Shown here: positions 22,055 to 32,715 of the stretch, one piece after another
Layout of the letters: each line of letters begins with the position of its first letter
Position numbering within the stretch: the first letter of the stretch is position 1
From: Stenocarpella maydis
Taxonomy: Eukaryota; Ascomycota; Sordariomycetes; Diaporthales; Diaporthaceae
Reading direction: 5' to 3'
Assembly: GCA_002270565.1 (NCBI GenBank)
Contig: NQMI01000004.1
Span: 124,001-188,000, forward strand
Length of the DNA stretch: 64,000 nucleotides
Program-made: the position numbers and the translations under genes
The notes under the pieces: model-generated
Database searches by the model: none
Told to the model about the DNA's origin: nothing
Seen by the model: only the letters and a program-made list of their open reading frames with translations

Positions 22055-23675
22055 TCATCCCTCAAATCGGCTCGAGTTCATCCAGCCCAAAACGCCCAAC
22101 ATCGCCACCAGCATCAATACCGTGATAATGGCCGCACCCGCCTTGTCACCCGCCTCCGCCGGTGGATGAGGCTTCATGTAGTCCGGCTCCTCCCCGGCGT
22201 TTGGGTTGCCCACGCTCGTGCCGCCTGTCGAGTTTGTGACGGGACCGCGGAGGTCGTTCCGCTGCAGGTCGTAGAGCAGGCTCGATAGCGCGCCGAGAAC
22301 GTTCATCTGCTGCCCAACGCCGGTGTCGCCATCAAACTCGCCCGTGGTCCACCGGAAGCCGCACGTCGCCGTGGTGACCCCGTTTCCGTTGTCGGAGTTG
22401 GTGCATGAGTTGACAGCTGCCGCGGTGGAATTTCGGAGGGCGTCCATGATCTGATCGTGCACGAAGGGCGCCAGCTGGGCGGTGCTGGTCATCCATCGGT
22501 GCAGGTATCCCTTGAAGCTTTTCATGTCGGTTGTGCACCCTACCCTCTCAGGAGTCTCGCACGACCTCTCGATGGCGGGGCCGTCAGAGAAGTAGATTTC
22601 TATTGTACGGTCCGCCAGGCCTTGGACGCGGGAGCGCCAGAGCTCAGAGCCGCCGGTCTGCGAGGGCTCATCAGCTGTAGGTTTATCAATATATGCAGCG
22701 GGAGTGGGGGAACTCACGTGGTCGTACATGAAGGCGGCACCCTGCAGGAAGACAGCAGCATTGTAGGAGAACTGGGCCCTGTCGATGTTTGTGCAGTTGT
22801 ATTGCACGTGTCCTCCGTCGTAGATGTTGTAATTCTCGTCCATGAAACGCACGCCAACCTCCCAGTCCCACGTCCTTGTTGCCCAGTCCGAATATGTGGT
22901 GTTTCCTGTGTACCTCGCGAGCCTCGCGCCTGGTACACGTTAATCACCTGCTAACTACGGGTCCCAAAGTGGTGTGTCCTGGAACATGCCGAGGAGCAAA
23001 GATCGGAAGACTGTAGCAGGGTAAGAATTGTACTGACCGAGATTGAAGAAGATGCCATTGGCGATGCTGTTTTTGTAGTCGAAGCCCCGGTTGGTCGCGG
23101 GGATCTGCCAACGTAGGCCTCCACCACATGCATCGTCATGTCGGTCGGGTGCGGCCTGCGTGTTGAAGACGGCCTGGGCGAGCGCAAGCCATTGCGGCTC
23201 ATCAGGCGGCGGGTTCTGAAAATTCAGCTCTGCAGCAAGCATGGCGCTCATGCCCCAGAAGCCCTGGTCGTCGTTGCCCAGCGAGATTGACCAGTTCTTG
23301 GGCATGTAGCTGTACTCAGACTGGAAGACAAGGCCCTGCTGCGCGGCGTCGTTCCACGTAGTGTCTCCAGTCACGTACCAGTAGTCTATCATTGCACCCC
23401 ATAGCGCACCACCCTGCCACCAGTAGTAGTCGCCGCCTGGAGGTGGGCCTGGGAGGATGCCAGGGGTCTGGCCAGGCTGGTCACCTCTGTAATATGACAT
23501 TAAGTTCGTGGCGACTTCTTTGGCCGCTGATCTGATGGAATCTGTAGAGGACGGTCAGCGAATAAATATGCCATCGCATACGTATGAGCATACCTGCAGA
23601 GGTGAGGTCGACGTTGAGGGCTGCGGAAGTGAGACTGGCCGATGCCAACATGAACAATACTAGTAATGACATCAT
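22055..23675 (-). CDS. GH76 endo-alpha-1,6-mannosidase / DFG5-DCW1-type wall enzyme
   Basis: Cell-surface enzyme of the family (EC 3.2.1.101 and related transglycosidases) thought to transfer GPI-linked mannoproteins into the wall. Exons 23675-23594, 23541-23038, 22929-22718 and 22657-22055 give 466 residues. Signal peptide [19 protein letters not shown]; mature start [16 protein letters not shown] is family-typical. The catalytic Asp pair lies in [35 protein letters not shown] and GHVQYNC are further family segments. A Pro/Gly linker and a hydrophobic C-terminal segment ([20 protein letters not shown]) suggest a GPI or tail anchor. Intron 3 (22658-22717) is 60 nt and stop-free, so retention would insert 20 residues. 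Confidence 0.9.
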
Positions 23676-25926
23676 GGCGGGCGAGGCTTCATTCTGGTAT
23701 CCTGTTTGCTGGCGATACGGAAGACGGGAATGAGGCAAGTTGTTGGGGCCCAAAGCTAAGAAGTCGTGCTGGGCACGATGTGGTGCTCATTCCAGCGTCT
23801 GGGTGACTCTGCTGCTGGCATGAATTGGTTGTACGATGGAAGGAGGACGAGACTGTTTGTCGGGTGGCACGGCTGGAGTGGACCACCAAGAAAGTCCAAG
23901 GCGGATCCATGTGTCCACATTTACCGATCTTGGCCCTTCTCCGAGTTCTCAAATTTTATTCCTTTTTCCTCGAGTGTGCTGAGTGAGGGCTTGCTCGTGT
24001 TGGCTTTTTCGCTTGTTGGCTCGTTGGCTTACCGGTGAGCCATCATCAGCAGGTCTGCTGACGGCCAAGTCGGCATTGTGCTTGCATCCATTGCACTGCC
24101 ACCTTCACATACGCAGCAGGATCCAATCGCCCCCATATGTCCCTTTGCATTGCCAGCGGGAATGACTCGGCTTGAGTCCGTCAAGCTCAGGATCTCCTGT
24201 CGGCCCATGGGCTGGATTGTGATACGAGACAGCAGTCGACGCCATGCCTCTCCGCATGACAGTCCACTGCTGTGCATTCTTGCTGGTCCTCTCAGCTTGC
24301 AACTCCTGCGGTGCCAGAAGCGTCTGTCCTTTTCCTCGAGGCATAAGTTAAGTTGTTGCCAAGCATGCAAAGGTTGTCCATGCCATCCTGATTCTCCACA
24401 CTTTTGGCCTTGGCTCTGTTCGGACTTTTGTCATGGGACCCCCCCCACCCACTATCAATTATGACGAACATGCCAAGGCGTGCTTATGGTCTTGCCCTCA
24501 TAATAGCCGGAGTTTAGCAATAAGAGTGTGCAACACCACATTGGTGGGCTATCGCAACAGCCACCATACTGAGCCAGAGGTGTAGTTGCTTACAAAGCAA
24601 CTACCACCCACTAAGGCCCGAGATGCGGCGCTACGCCCACGCACCCACACTCCAAGAGATAAGAGAATTAAACAACAAACCCACTCGTATTGCAATACGT
24701 GACCCATCCAACACTGAGGGAAAAAAAAAAAAAAAAGAGGGGAGACAAAATGTCGGGTGTTGTACCTCACTGTTGTTTGCTGAAAGCCAGTATAACAAGC
24801 CCGCCCACACAAGGATCATATCCAGACACAGCCAGGTGGGTTTGCGCTTTTTCAAACAGAAATTCTTTGAACTTGTCTATTGATGTTCCTCGGGAGCCCC
24901 ATCAGAAAGCATGTGGCCAATGAACCTCGGGAAGACTGGAGTCTGGTTACCTAGGTAGTCTATTGAGGGATAGTGACGAGGACAGGTGGGAAGCTTTCAG
25001 CTACCGTCTCAACAGACTGTGGGATGTCTTTTGACGCTGCTGCAGCTGTGGAATGCTTCCGAACAGGAGGAGAAAACATTCTCTCAGCAGTTGCTTCACA
25101 GAGAAGAACGAAACTTGAGAATAGATTTAGAGCACTATGACCCTGGAGGGGCCACAAGGAGAATACTGTTGAATCTCGCAGGCCTCTGTTCCATTTGTAC
25201 GCGTCTTTTCGCAATAGCTGCTGACTAAAGCACATAATAGACCCTGATTGCTGAGCTGGACTTATCATCCGTGGGGGCCGTAATTTGAACTTGTGGACTT
25301 ATCTCATGGCATTAGCCCCATAATTATCATAACATGTAAAATGAAATTCTACGCCAATGTAGCTACCAACGAAACAAAGGTATTCAGCGTCAGTCATCGG
25401 GGCCCAAACAAATTGAGGTTGAGGGGCCGAGCACGGTTGCAATATCTTTCTCCCTTCCCATGCTATTGCGGATCAGGTAGGTCCAAGGCCACACCTAGGT
25501 ATAGTACCGCATTAGTTTCCCTAATGAGGGGTTTATGTCCTCAGGAACGGGTCTCTGGTGTTTTCGGCATAAATTTTCGCTTTCAGGTGTATGGAGCTCC
25601 GAATTTACCCAGGCATTAAATAGGGCGAGGGTACGAAATTTTCTTCAGGAACTCACAGCAGTGGTCTTGATTGTGATGGTAGTATGGAATGCGAGAAGCA
25701 TTCTGATATGAACTGTGAGATAGAAGCCTCAAAGTACCGTTCGGAGGCTACTGCAGGTTTAGTGTTGCCACTTGTATATAATATAACAGTTAATTTAGAT
25801 ACATCTGCCCTGGGGAACTCTTTGACCAGAAGACATAAAGCAATAGTATTATTGTTCATCTGAAGGAAGCATGGGTCACGCTTTCCGTTGAATCGCCAGC
25901 ATGAGTGTATGACCGGCTGCTAGATG
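23676..25926. other. 2.2-kb spacer, no gene seen
   Basis: Promoter of the GH76 gene and 3' flank of the membrane-protein gene. Contains an A-run at about 24721-24736, an exact TACCTAGGTA (24948-24957) and a 9/10 match (25493-25501). Short ORFs lack support. Confidence 0.5.
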
Positions 25927-26988
25927 CTAATGCCGGCCCTCCCTTTCCCAATCCGGTAGCTCATGTACTGACTGGATCATCGCGGTGGGATCTAGCTCCG
26001 AAGTCTGGTAGGTACGCGAGGCTGAGTGAAGCTCTGAAGCCCCGTGACTCGGCAGATCCTTTGCCTGCAAAGGGTCCCAGTAGCCTTGTAAAGGGAATTC
26101 AGCCGAATTCAAGTCATTGCCTTGGCCATTTCCAGGATGCTGGTTGCTTATTGCCTGCTTTCGTCTCTTCCGTGCTCGGAGGAAGACCAGCAAGCCGGCA
26201 GCGCCAGCCGCAAGGCCGGCTATGGAAGCTCCAACGGCAGCGCCAACTATCGTGCCTTTACTTGGTTGACTTGGCTGATTTGCATCCCCTGAATTACTGG
26301 GATCTGTGGGAGCAATGCCCGTTGAGAAACTTGTGGGGTTACTCGTGACTGGTGATAGCGTGGGCGATACGGATGACTGGGTGGTAGAAGCAAGTGGCGT
26401 GGTGCTTGAGCTCGCGGCTGTTGTTGGAGTAGAAGGTGCAACTCCGACCGTGGTCAGAATGATGGGCATGTCTGGTATGAACACAGTCAGCCGCTGCAAG
26501 CAAGTCTGCCGGATGCCATACCTAGGCACTGGCGGAGCAGCGATGGCACCTGCTAACTCACCCACAAAAAGGAGGACGTTCTCTTCGGAGGTGCAGTTGA
26601 CCGACAGCAAGTCAATGCAGTAGAACAGGGTACGGGATGTGTCCTCGCACAGGCCCATTCCATTTCCACCAGCCACATTATCGTGTTGTGGGTTGACACA
26701 GAAACTGGGGCAGTATGAGCTCCGCCAGTTCGGGTCCGTACAAGAGCCTCGGACGTATGTTGACGCTCCCGGCTTCTGCAATTCGTCTCCGGTGGCCTGG
26801 CACACCCCGTTGGACAGACAGGCGTAGCCTTGGCCACAGCATGCTGACTGGGCTGTGTCGTCGTTGCACGGGGTGTCTTGGGAAGCAGCGGAGCCGTCTG
26901 GGTAGTAGCATATTGCGAGGCACTCGGGCAACAGAAATAAGAACAAGATCAGAAATGCGATCAGAAATGCTCGCATATCCACTGCCAT
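25927..26988 (-). CDS. Fungal single-pass membrane protein with Cys-rich ectodomain
   Basis: ATG 26988 starts a signal peptide (MAVDMRAFLIAFLIL and following). A Cys-rich ectodomain carries the widespread fungal segment CYYPDGS followed by CCGQGYACLSNGVC and several more Cys. A Ser/Thr-rich stalk, one transmembrane helix (GAAVGASIAGLAAGAAGLLVFL) with a basic stop-transfer RARKRRKQ, and a cytoplasmic tail follow. A likely 90-nt intron (26472-26561, GTGAGT...CTGAC...CCAG) is in frame and stop-free; spliced, the product is 323 residues. The layout matches mucin-like sensors such as WSC/Mid2-type proteins, but no named domain is certain. Confidence 0.75.
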   Translation of the reverse strand: MAVDMRAFLIAFLILFLFLLPECLAICYYPDGSAASQDTPCNDDTAQSACCGQGYACLSNGVCQATGDELQKPGASTYVRGSCTDPNWRSSYCPSFCVNPQHDNVAGGNGMGLCEDTSRTLFYCIDLLSVNCTSEENVLLFVGELAGAIAAPPVPRYGIRQTCLQRLTVFIPDMPIILTTVGVAPSTPTTAASSSTTPLASTTQSSVSPTLSPVTSNPTSFSTGIAPTDPSNSGDANQPSQPSKGTIVGAAVGASIAGLAAGAAGLLVFLRARKRRKQAISNQHPGNGQGNDLNSAEFPLQGYWDPLQAKDLPSHGASELHSASRTYQTSELDPTAMIQSVHELPDWEREGRH

Positions 26989-27746
26989 GGTGTCCCTGGA
27001 GAGCGACCAAGGACAGAATGGCCACAATCAATGTGGCGGGGGTCAAGAAGAGGAAGTGTTGAGGAGGTGTTGGAGGGGGTATTCGGGTGCCGGACCATGG
27101 GGGATAGCCTGGTGGTTATTGCGGCCTCGTCTGAAGCCGGGCTGCTTGGGAAGAGACACATCGGCTGCGACATGTGGCTGCCACAGGGGGGTTGACATGT
27201 CGTTTCGGCGGGCATCGTTGGTGCCCATGCCATCACCTTGCACCATCTATCTACACCGTGCCTGGGCACGTCAAGGCGTTCCGAGCTGTTGGTATGCCAA
27301 GCAGCATGTTGGTCCTGCGCAGGCCAATAAGAAAGTGCCGCAGCCGCAGCCGAGTGGCGCAGCGGGGACCGTCCTACCCTATCTTAATTGCTGCTGTTAA
27401 AGTGGCCTGCAAAGCGCCTCCTCCACGTTTCTTTGTTGTGAACCGACACTGCCTGTTTGATGAAGCGAGCGAGCGCCCGAGTTCAGTCTCTCCCGTCTTT
27501 TCTTTTCTTCTTGTCCACTTGCCATCGAGCACCACCCCCGAGAGGTGCCTCCCTCTCGACGCTCTGCAGGCCTTGCGCATCCCCTCAACGCCCACCTCTG
27601 GTTTTGACTAGATAACGTACTGCCTCGCCGCGGCTGGGCCACGACCTCGCTCCTCGCCAGCCCTTCTGACCCTGGGTCGCCAATTTCGCAGAGCATGTGC
27701 GGAATAGTGCGCCACCACACCCTACCATAATCATATCATCTCCATC
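26989..27746. other. Divergent promoter region
   Basis: Separates the Cys-rich membrane-protein gene (-) from the GH47 gene (+). CT-rich leader tracts (about 27480-27560) precede the GH47 start. No gene. Confidence 0.5.
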
Positions 27747-29561
27747 ATGCCCTCTGCTAGGAGGAGCCCCAGGTGGCTGGTTGCTGCTGTTGTCGTCTCC
27801 CTGGTCACAGCTTTCTACGTCCTCCACGACCACGCCCCGCGTGCGTGGCTTGGACCCGCGTCTTTCTCAAACTTGGACAGTCCACAATGGAAGGTCCCGG
27901 ATGACTACTTCTGGAAACAAGTCCCCATTCACTACCCTCCCACTTCGATTCGCCCGCTTCCCACCGGCAGAGCCACGCCCTTTCCAAAGGTCCAAGCGGC
28001 CAAGTTTCCATCTGAGACAGTAGAACAGCGCGACATGCGCAGGTTCCATCGAGATGCCATCAAGCACGTCTTCAAGAAGTGCTGGCAGTCGTACAGGGAG
28101 AAGGCCTGGCTTTCTGACGAGCTCACGCCCATCAGCGGCCAGTCGCGCAACACGTTTGGCGGCTGGGGCGCCACCCTGGTTGACTCCCTCGACACTCTGT
28201 GGATTATGGGCATGACAGCTGAGTTCGAGGAAGCAGTTGAGGCTGCCACCACAATCGACTTCACCAAGAGCCAGCACGAGGAAATCAACGTCTTCGAGAC
28301 CACCATTCGGTATCTGGGCGGGTTTCTAGCAGCCTACGATCTGAGCGGCGACCCGCGGCTGCTCAGAAAAGCCAATGAGGTTGGCGAGATGCTCTGGAAA
28401 GCATTCGACACTGAAAACAGGATGCCTGTACTCCGCTGGCACATCAACTCCGCTGCAGAGGGCCAGCGACAAGAGGCGCCTGACAGCGTGCTCGTGGCCG
28501 AGATTGGCAGCTTGACAATGGAGTTCACGAGACTATCCATCCTGACCGGAGATCCAAAATGGTTTGACGCCGTGCAGCGCATCACCGACGTTTTCCATGA
28601 GCAACAGATGTCGACTTCGCTGGCGGGCATGTGGCCTTTGGTCGTGAACGCAAAGGAGAAGGTGTTCAACCAGGGCTCACACTTCACACTGGGCGCTATG
28701 GCGGACTCGGTCTTTGAGTACCTGCCAAAAATGTCGGCCCTTCTCGGGGGCAAGCTTCCAGAATACCAGGCAATGTACGAGAGGGCTATGGATGCTGCGA
28801 GCCAGTGGCTCCTGTTTCGCCCAATGACACCCACGAATGAAGACATTCTCATCTCTGGACACGTCGAGACTCGCCGGGAAGGAGGCACCAACCACATTAC
28901 TCCCCAGCGACAAGGCCAGCATCTTGTCTGCTTTGTCGGTGGCATGTATGCCCTGGGCGGCAAGCTCTACGGGAGGCAAGACCATCTCGATATTGCGAAG
29001 AAGCTTACCGAGGGATGCATCTGGACCTACAAGGCGTCCCCGCATGGCATAATGCCAGAGACGCTTCACATGGCATCATGCAGCTCCAAGGAAGATTGCA
29101 GATGGGACGAGTCCGAGTGGAAAAAGCAAGTCATGACTGCCGCTGGTGAACAAGCCACTGGCGACTTGAACGCTGATGTCGGGCGCGCGGATACGATAAT
29201 CGCCGAGAGTAGACTGCCAGAAGGTTTCACGAAAGTCCCAGATGGCCGGTATATCTTGAGGCCCGAGGCGATAGAGAGTGTGCTTATCCTGTATCGCACG
29301 ACTGGTCGCGCAGATTTGCTGGACTCGGCATGGCAGATGTTCACCGCTATTGATAAGGTGACATCGACACAATTTGGGAACTCAGCCGTTGCAGATGTCA
29401 TGATTCCAGAGAAACCATCAGCCACAGACTCCATGGAAAGCTTTTGGCTCGGGGAGACCCTCAAATATTTTTACCTCATCTTTAGCGATCCGGAGTTGGT
29501 AAGCCTCGATGAATTCGTATTCAATACCGAGGCGCATCCGTTCAGGCGCTTAAAGAAATGA
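27747..29561 (+). CDS. GH47 class I alpha-1,2-mannosidase
   Basis: Calcium-dependent glycosidase (EC 3.2.1.113 family) trimming high-mannose N-glycans in the ER or Golgi. One uninterrupted ORF of 604 codons, the usual size. A short basic N-terminus and a transmembrane helix at residues about 10-28 make it a type II membrane protein. Family blocks seen in order: NTFGGWGATLVDSLDTLWIM, FETTIRYLGGFLAAYDLSGD, HLVCFVGGMYALG, RPEAIESVLILYRTTG, MESFWLGETLKYFYLIFS, and the calcium-binding Thr in VFNTEAHPF. The Cys pair CSSKEDC is also present. The gene appears intact. It lies divergently to the membrane-protein gene. Confidence 0.95.
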   Translation: MPSARRSPRWLVAAVVVSLVTAFYVLHDHAPRAWLGPASFSNLDSPQWKVPDDYFWKQVPIHYPPTSIRPLPTGRATPFPKVQAAKFPSETVEQRDMRRFHRDAIKHVFKKCWQSYREKAWLSDELTPISGQSRNTFGGWGATLVDSLDTLWIMGMTAEFEEAVEAATTIDFTKSQHEEINVFETTIRYLGGFLAAYDLSGDPRLLRKANEVGEMLWKAFDTENRMPVLRWHINSAAEGQRQEAPDSVLVAEIGSLTMEFTRLSILTGDPKWFDAVQRITDVFHEQQMSTSLAGMWPLVVNAKEKVFNQGSHFTLGAMADSVFEYLPKMSALLGGKLPEYQAMYERAMDAASQWLLFRPMTPTNEDILISGHVETRREGGTNHITPQRQGQHLVCFVGGMYALGGKLYGRQDHLDIAKKLTEGCIWTYKASPHGIMPETLHMASCSSKEDCRWDESEWKKQVMTAAGEQATGDLNADVGRADTIIAESRLPEGFTKVPDGRYILRPEAIESVLILYRTTGRADLLDSAWQMFTAIDKVTSTQFGNSAVADVMIPEKPSATDSMESFWLGETLKYFYLIFSDPELVSLDEFVFNTEAHPFRRLKK

Positions 29562-30472
29562 GGACGGGAACTTTAGAAGCCCAAGCCTTGGGTCATCTCA
29601 CCGGGATGTATGAGCATGAGAAAGGCATTAATTCCAGCAAACTGTGCACAAGTACACAACTCATATGAAGGGGGTGGGGTTCCCTCGATTTTTTTGATTT
29701 TTTTTTTTTTTGGTGCAGAATCTAAGGCGTTATTCAAATTTCGCGACTCGCGATAGTTTAACAGCAAATCTTAGGAATACGCAATGTGTTGCCGAAGCAT
29801 TATGAGCGCCGGTGTGCATCTCCTAAGGCAACACGTTGATGGGCAGCACACCCTCTTGCATATGGACACTCAGCCAAACAAGCAATGCGTCTGGAGCTTA
29901 ATGTTATCCCGCTGGACCCTGAAATGAAAGTTCTTCCCGGCTGGCACAGGCATTATCGCATACAGCTTTTCTCGGAAAGCACCGTTTACGAACCCGAGAT
30001 TCTGTGCCCAAAGGTCCGGGGCCGAATGGAGATCTCTGGACCAGCGGGGCCGGAGCATCAAGTTGAACCGAGTTTCCTGCTCGCTGTTGGGTGGCTCATA
30101 ATGCCGCGCAAACACCTGCCTGAGTCAACAAACCAACCCCCCTTATAAACATGCGTGTCTCAGCTGACTTCATGCTGTGGTGTATTTTTACGGGGTTGAG
30201 AGTGGAGTATGGCGTGGGGCTGGCCGGCTATCCAAGCCGGACGAGTTCTTGGCCTTTTTACTTTTTACTTGGTCTCGTTGATATCACCATCGGAAGGAGT
30301 ATTTAGACCTTCCCGTTGGTGGCTGACTGATGAACCTTGATCCCTATCTAGTGCCAAGCAGATCCTCAACCATTCAATAACCCAACGCCACTTATAAATA
30401 GGTTTCTTCGAGCTAAACCCGTGCTGTTCAGTTGTTTCTGTTCTACACTCTGACGGACGAGACAACGCCAAC
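29562..30472. other. Spacer and P450 promoter
   Basis: Holds a T-rich tract at about 29689-29712 and a TATA box (30393-30400) before the P450 start. No gene recognised; small overlapping ORFs at 29870-30148 are unsupported. Confidence 0.5.
30393..30400 (+). promoter_or_regulatory. TATA box of the P450 gene
   Basis: TATAAATA sits 73 bp before the ATG at 30473, at a sensible distance for a short leader. Confidence 0.55.
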
Positions 30473-32284
30473 ATGGCGGCTAGCGCAATCATCGTTGGGC
30501 TACTGGCGGCGTTCCTGTACGGCCTTTATCAGTGGCTGCTCCCAAAACCGATTCCCGGCATACCTTATGACAAGGCTTCTGCAAAGAATCTTTTTGGCGA
30601 TATTCCCGCGCTGATCAAGCAAGTCGGCAAGACAGGGGACTTTGCGGGTTACATCCGCGACCAGAGCGCAAAGCACAACTCGCCAATCGCCCAGGTGTTT
30701 TTGAAACCGTTCGGCAAGCCCTCCCTCCTGGTGTGCGACTTCAAGGAGGCCCAAGATGTCCTCCTGCACCGCGCCAGAGAGTTCGACCGCTCCGTCCTCG
30801 TCAGCGAGCTGTTCCAAGGGGCCGGCAAGGACCACCATATCGTAAAAAAGACCGGGCCTGAGTGGAAGGCCCGCAGGAAGCTCCTCCAGGACCCAATGTC
30901 GCCATCCTTCTTGCACAACATCGCGGCGCCAGCCATCTACGCCAGCAGCCTCAACATCCTGAAGCTCTGGGAGCTAAAGGCCGATCTGGCTGAGGGCCGG
31001 CCTTTCTTGGCCTCGAAGGACATATTCCATTCCGCCCTAGACGCCGTCATCGCCTTCGCGTTTGGGGAGGGATACAAGGAGAATGCGACAATGAGCCAGA
31101 TCGAGCTGGTGGAGAACCCTGGCCGTGACGAGATTGCTCTCGGCGGTAAGGACGACCCTGTCGAGTTCCCTACGGCAAAGCTTGGCCAGGTGATCTCAAG
31201 TATTCTTCACCTCACATCGACCATAGAGCGTATCAGGGGCACGGCTAGCATGAACCTCACCTGGTGGTTTATCGAGAAGGAACCTTCGTACAAGAAAGCC
31301 GCAAAGGACAAGGATGACGCTATCCACGAGGAGATTGAAAAGGCAGTCCAGGCCCACAGGCAGAACGGTCAGGGTGACGGCGACACGTGGGTTCGATCGG
31401 CAGTTGATCACATGATCAACCGTGAGGCTCTTTTAGCCAAGAAGGAAGGACGCCAATCGGAGCCTCACTCGTCCGGTATGTGTAACCCCTACATGAGATG
31501 TGCTTGGTTGAGTGTTCCTCAACTCAAGCAGGCTGCCTGGTCTACACTTTTGCTAACAATATCATGCCTACGTGCAGCTATGGTGATCGAGATTTTTGGG
31601 TTCATCGTCGCTGGCCACGACACAACGAGTACCAGCCTCTGCTGGGGAGTCAAGCTCCTCGCAGACCACCCAAGGGTCCAACAGCGTGTCCGCGACGAGC
31701 TGCAGGCCGCCTTCCCCGAGGCCAAGGCCGAGCGCCGCATGCCGTCCGCCGCCGAGATCACAAAGGCATTTCTCCCGTACCTCGAGGCCACCATCGAGGA
31801 GGTCCTGCGCTGCGGCAACACGGTTCCGATCGTGGACCGCGATGCCGTCCAGGACACCACCCTCCTCGGCCACTTCGTCCCAAGGGGAACCCACGTCATG
31901 TTCCTCTCCAGCGGGGCTTCGTTCCTGCAGCCGGGCTTCGAGGTCGACGAGTCCCTCAGGAGCCCGCAGGCTCGGGACAGCAAGGTCGGCACCTGGGCGC
32001 CCGACGACATCGGCGCTTTCAAGCCCGAGCGGTGGCTCGTTCAGGAGAACGGCAAAGAGGTGTTTGACAGCCAGGCCGGGCCGATCCTGTCCTTTGGCCT
32101 CGGCCTCCGCGGTTGCTACGGGCGTCGGCTGGCGTACCTCGAACTGAGGCTGCTGTTGGCGATGTTTCTGTGGAAGTTTGAGTTTGGAAAATGCCCGCCT
32201 GAGCTCTCTGGATACGAAGCTGTAGATGGGGTTGTCCACGGGCCAAAGAGCTGTTATGTCAGGCTCAGGAAGGTCGCCTACTGA
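30473..32284 (+). CDS. Cytochrome P450 monooxygenase
   Basis: Membrane-anchored haem-thiolate oxygenase (microsomal type). Exons 30473-31475 and 31578-32284 give about 569 residues. An N-terminal anchor (SAIIVGLLAAFLYGLYQWLL) precedes a Pro-rich hinge. Helix I motif AGHDTTS, helix K ExxR (EEVLR), PERW and haem loop FGLGLRGCYG (Cys ligand near residue 514) are all present, so it should be active. The 102-nt intron (GTATGT...TGCAG) is a multiple of three without stops, so retention would insert 34 residues just before helix I. No biosynthetic neighbours are seen, so the substrate is unknown. Confidence 0.93.
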   Translation: MAASAIIVGLLAAFLYGLYQWLLPKPIPGIPYDKASAKNLFGDIPALIKQVGKTGDFAGYIRDQSAKHNSPIAQVFLKPFGKPSLLVCDFKEAQDVLLHRAREFDRSVLVSELFQGAGKDHHIVKKTGPEWKARRKLLQDPMSPSFLHNIAAPAIYASSLNILKLWELKADLAEGRPFLASKDIFHSALDAVIAFAFGEGYKENATMSQIELVENPGRDEIALGGKDDPVEFPTAKLGQVISSILHLTSTIERIRGTASMNLTWWFIEKEPSYKKAAKDKDDAIHEEIEKAVQAHRQNGQGDGDTWVRSAVDHMINREALLAKKEGRQSEPHSSGMCNPYMRCAWLSVPQLKQAAWSTLLLTISCLRAAMVIEIFGFIVAGHDTTSTSLCWGVKLLADHPRVQQRVRDELQAAFPEAKAERRMPSAAEITKAFLPYLEATIEEVLRCGNTVPIVDRDAVQDTTLLGHFVPRGTHVMFLSSGASFLQPGFEVDESLRSPQARDSKVGTWAPDDIGAFKPERWLVQENGKEVFDSQAGPILSFGLGLRGCYGRRLAYLELRLLLAMFLWKFEFGKCPPELSGYEAVDGVVHGPKSCYVRLRKVAY

Positions 32285-32715
32285 ATCTGGTCTAGATTTA
32301 TGTCGTACGCGGCACTTCTTCTAAATAATTAGAGACGCATGTCATAGACCTGAACCTGACTGCTTGGAATCCACGCGACTCAAACGAGAAAGCACACAGG
32401 CCAGGCAAGCAAGGCTTAGATCAGCTGCAAGCCTTGGGGGACGCGGAGTACAGCCTGGCATGTTTCCCAAGGAACGGGATTGTATTTCTTTGTATATTCT
32501 TCACTGCGGCAAACGCGAATTGTAGCAACTTGAGTGATGCATAACGAAGGCAGGCCTCGCAAGGGGCCCAAGGATCCGCACGACAGCAGCAAACCAGTCA
32601 TGATCCAAGATCAGACGTAGCGCAGACTGTCCTCCCTTCCGCCATCTGGTTCTGGGAGCAACAAAAATCACTGGCGCATGTTGAATGCGTCAGCTAACCT
32701 CCATGTGTCGGCAAC
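32285..32715. other. Convergent 3' spacer
   Basis: Between the 3' ends of the P450 and P1B ATPase genes. Nothing recognised. Confidence 0.5.

Noticed and set aside
31568..32239. 223-codon minus ORF and two + frames over the P450 C-terminal half
   Set aside because: They overlap the haem-binding exon, which has strong motif support; the others are shadow frames.
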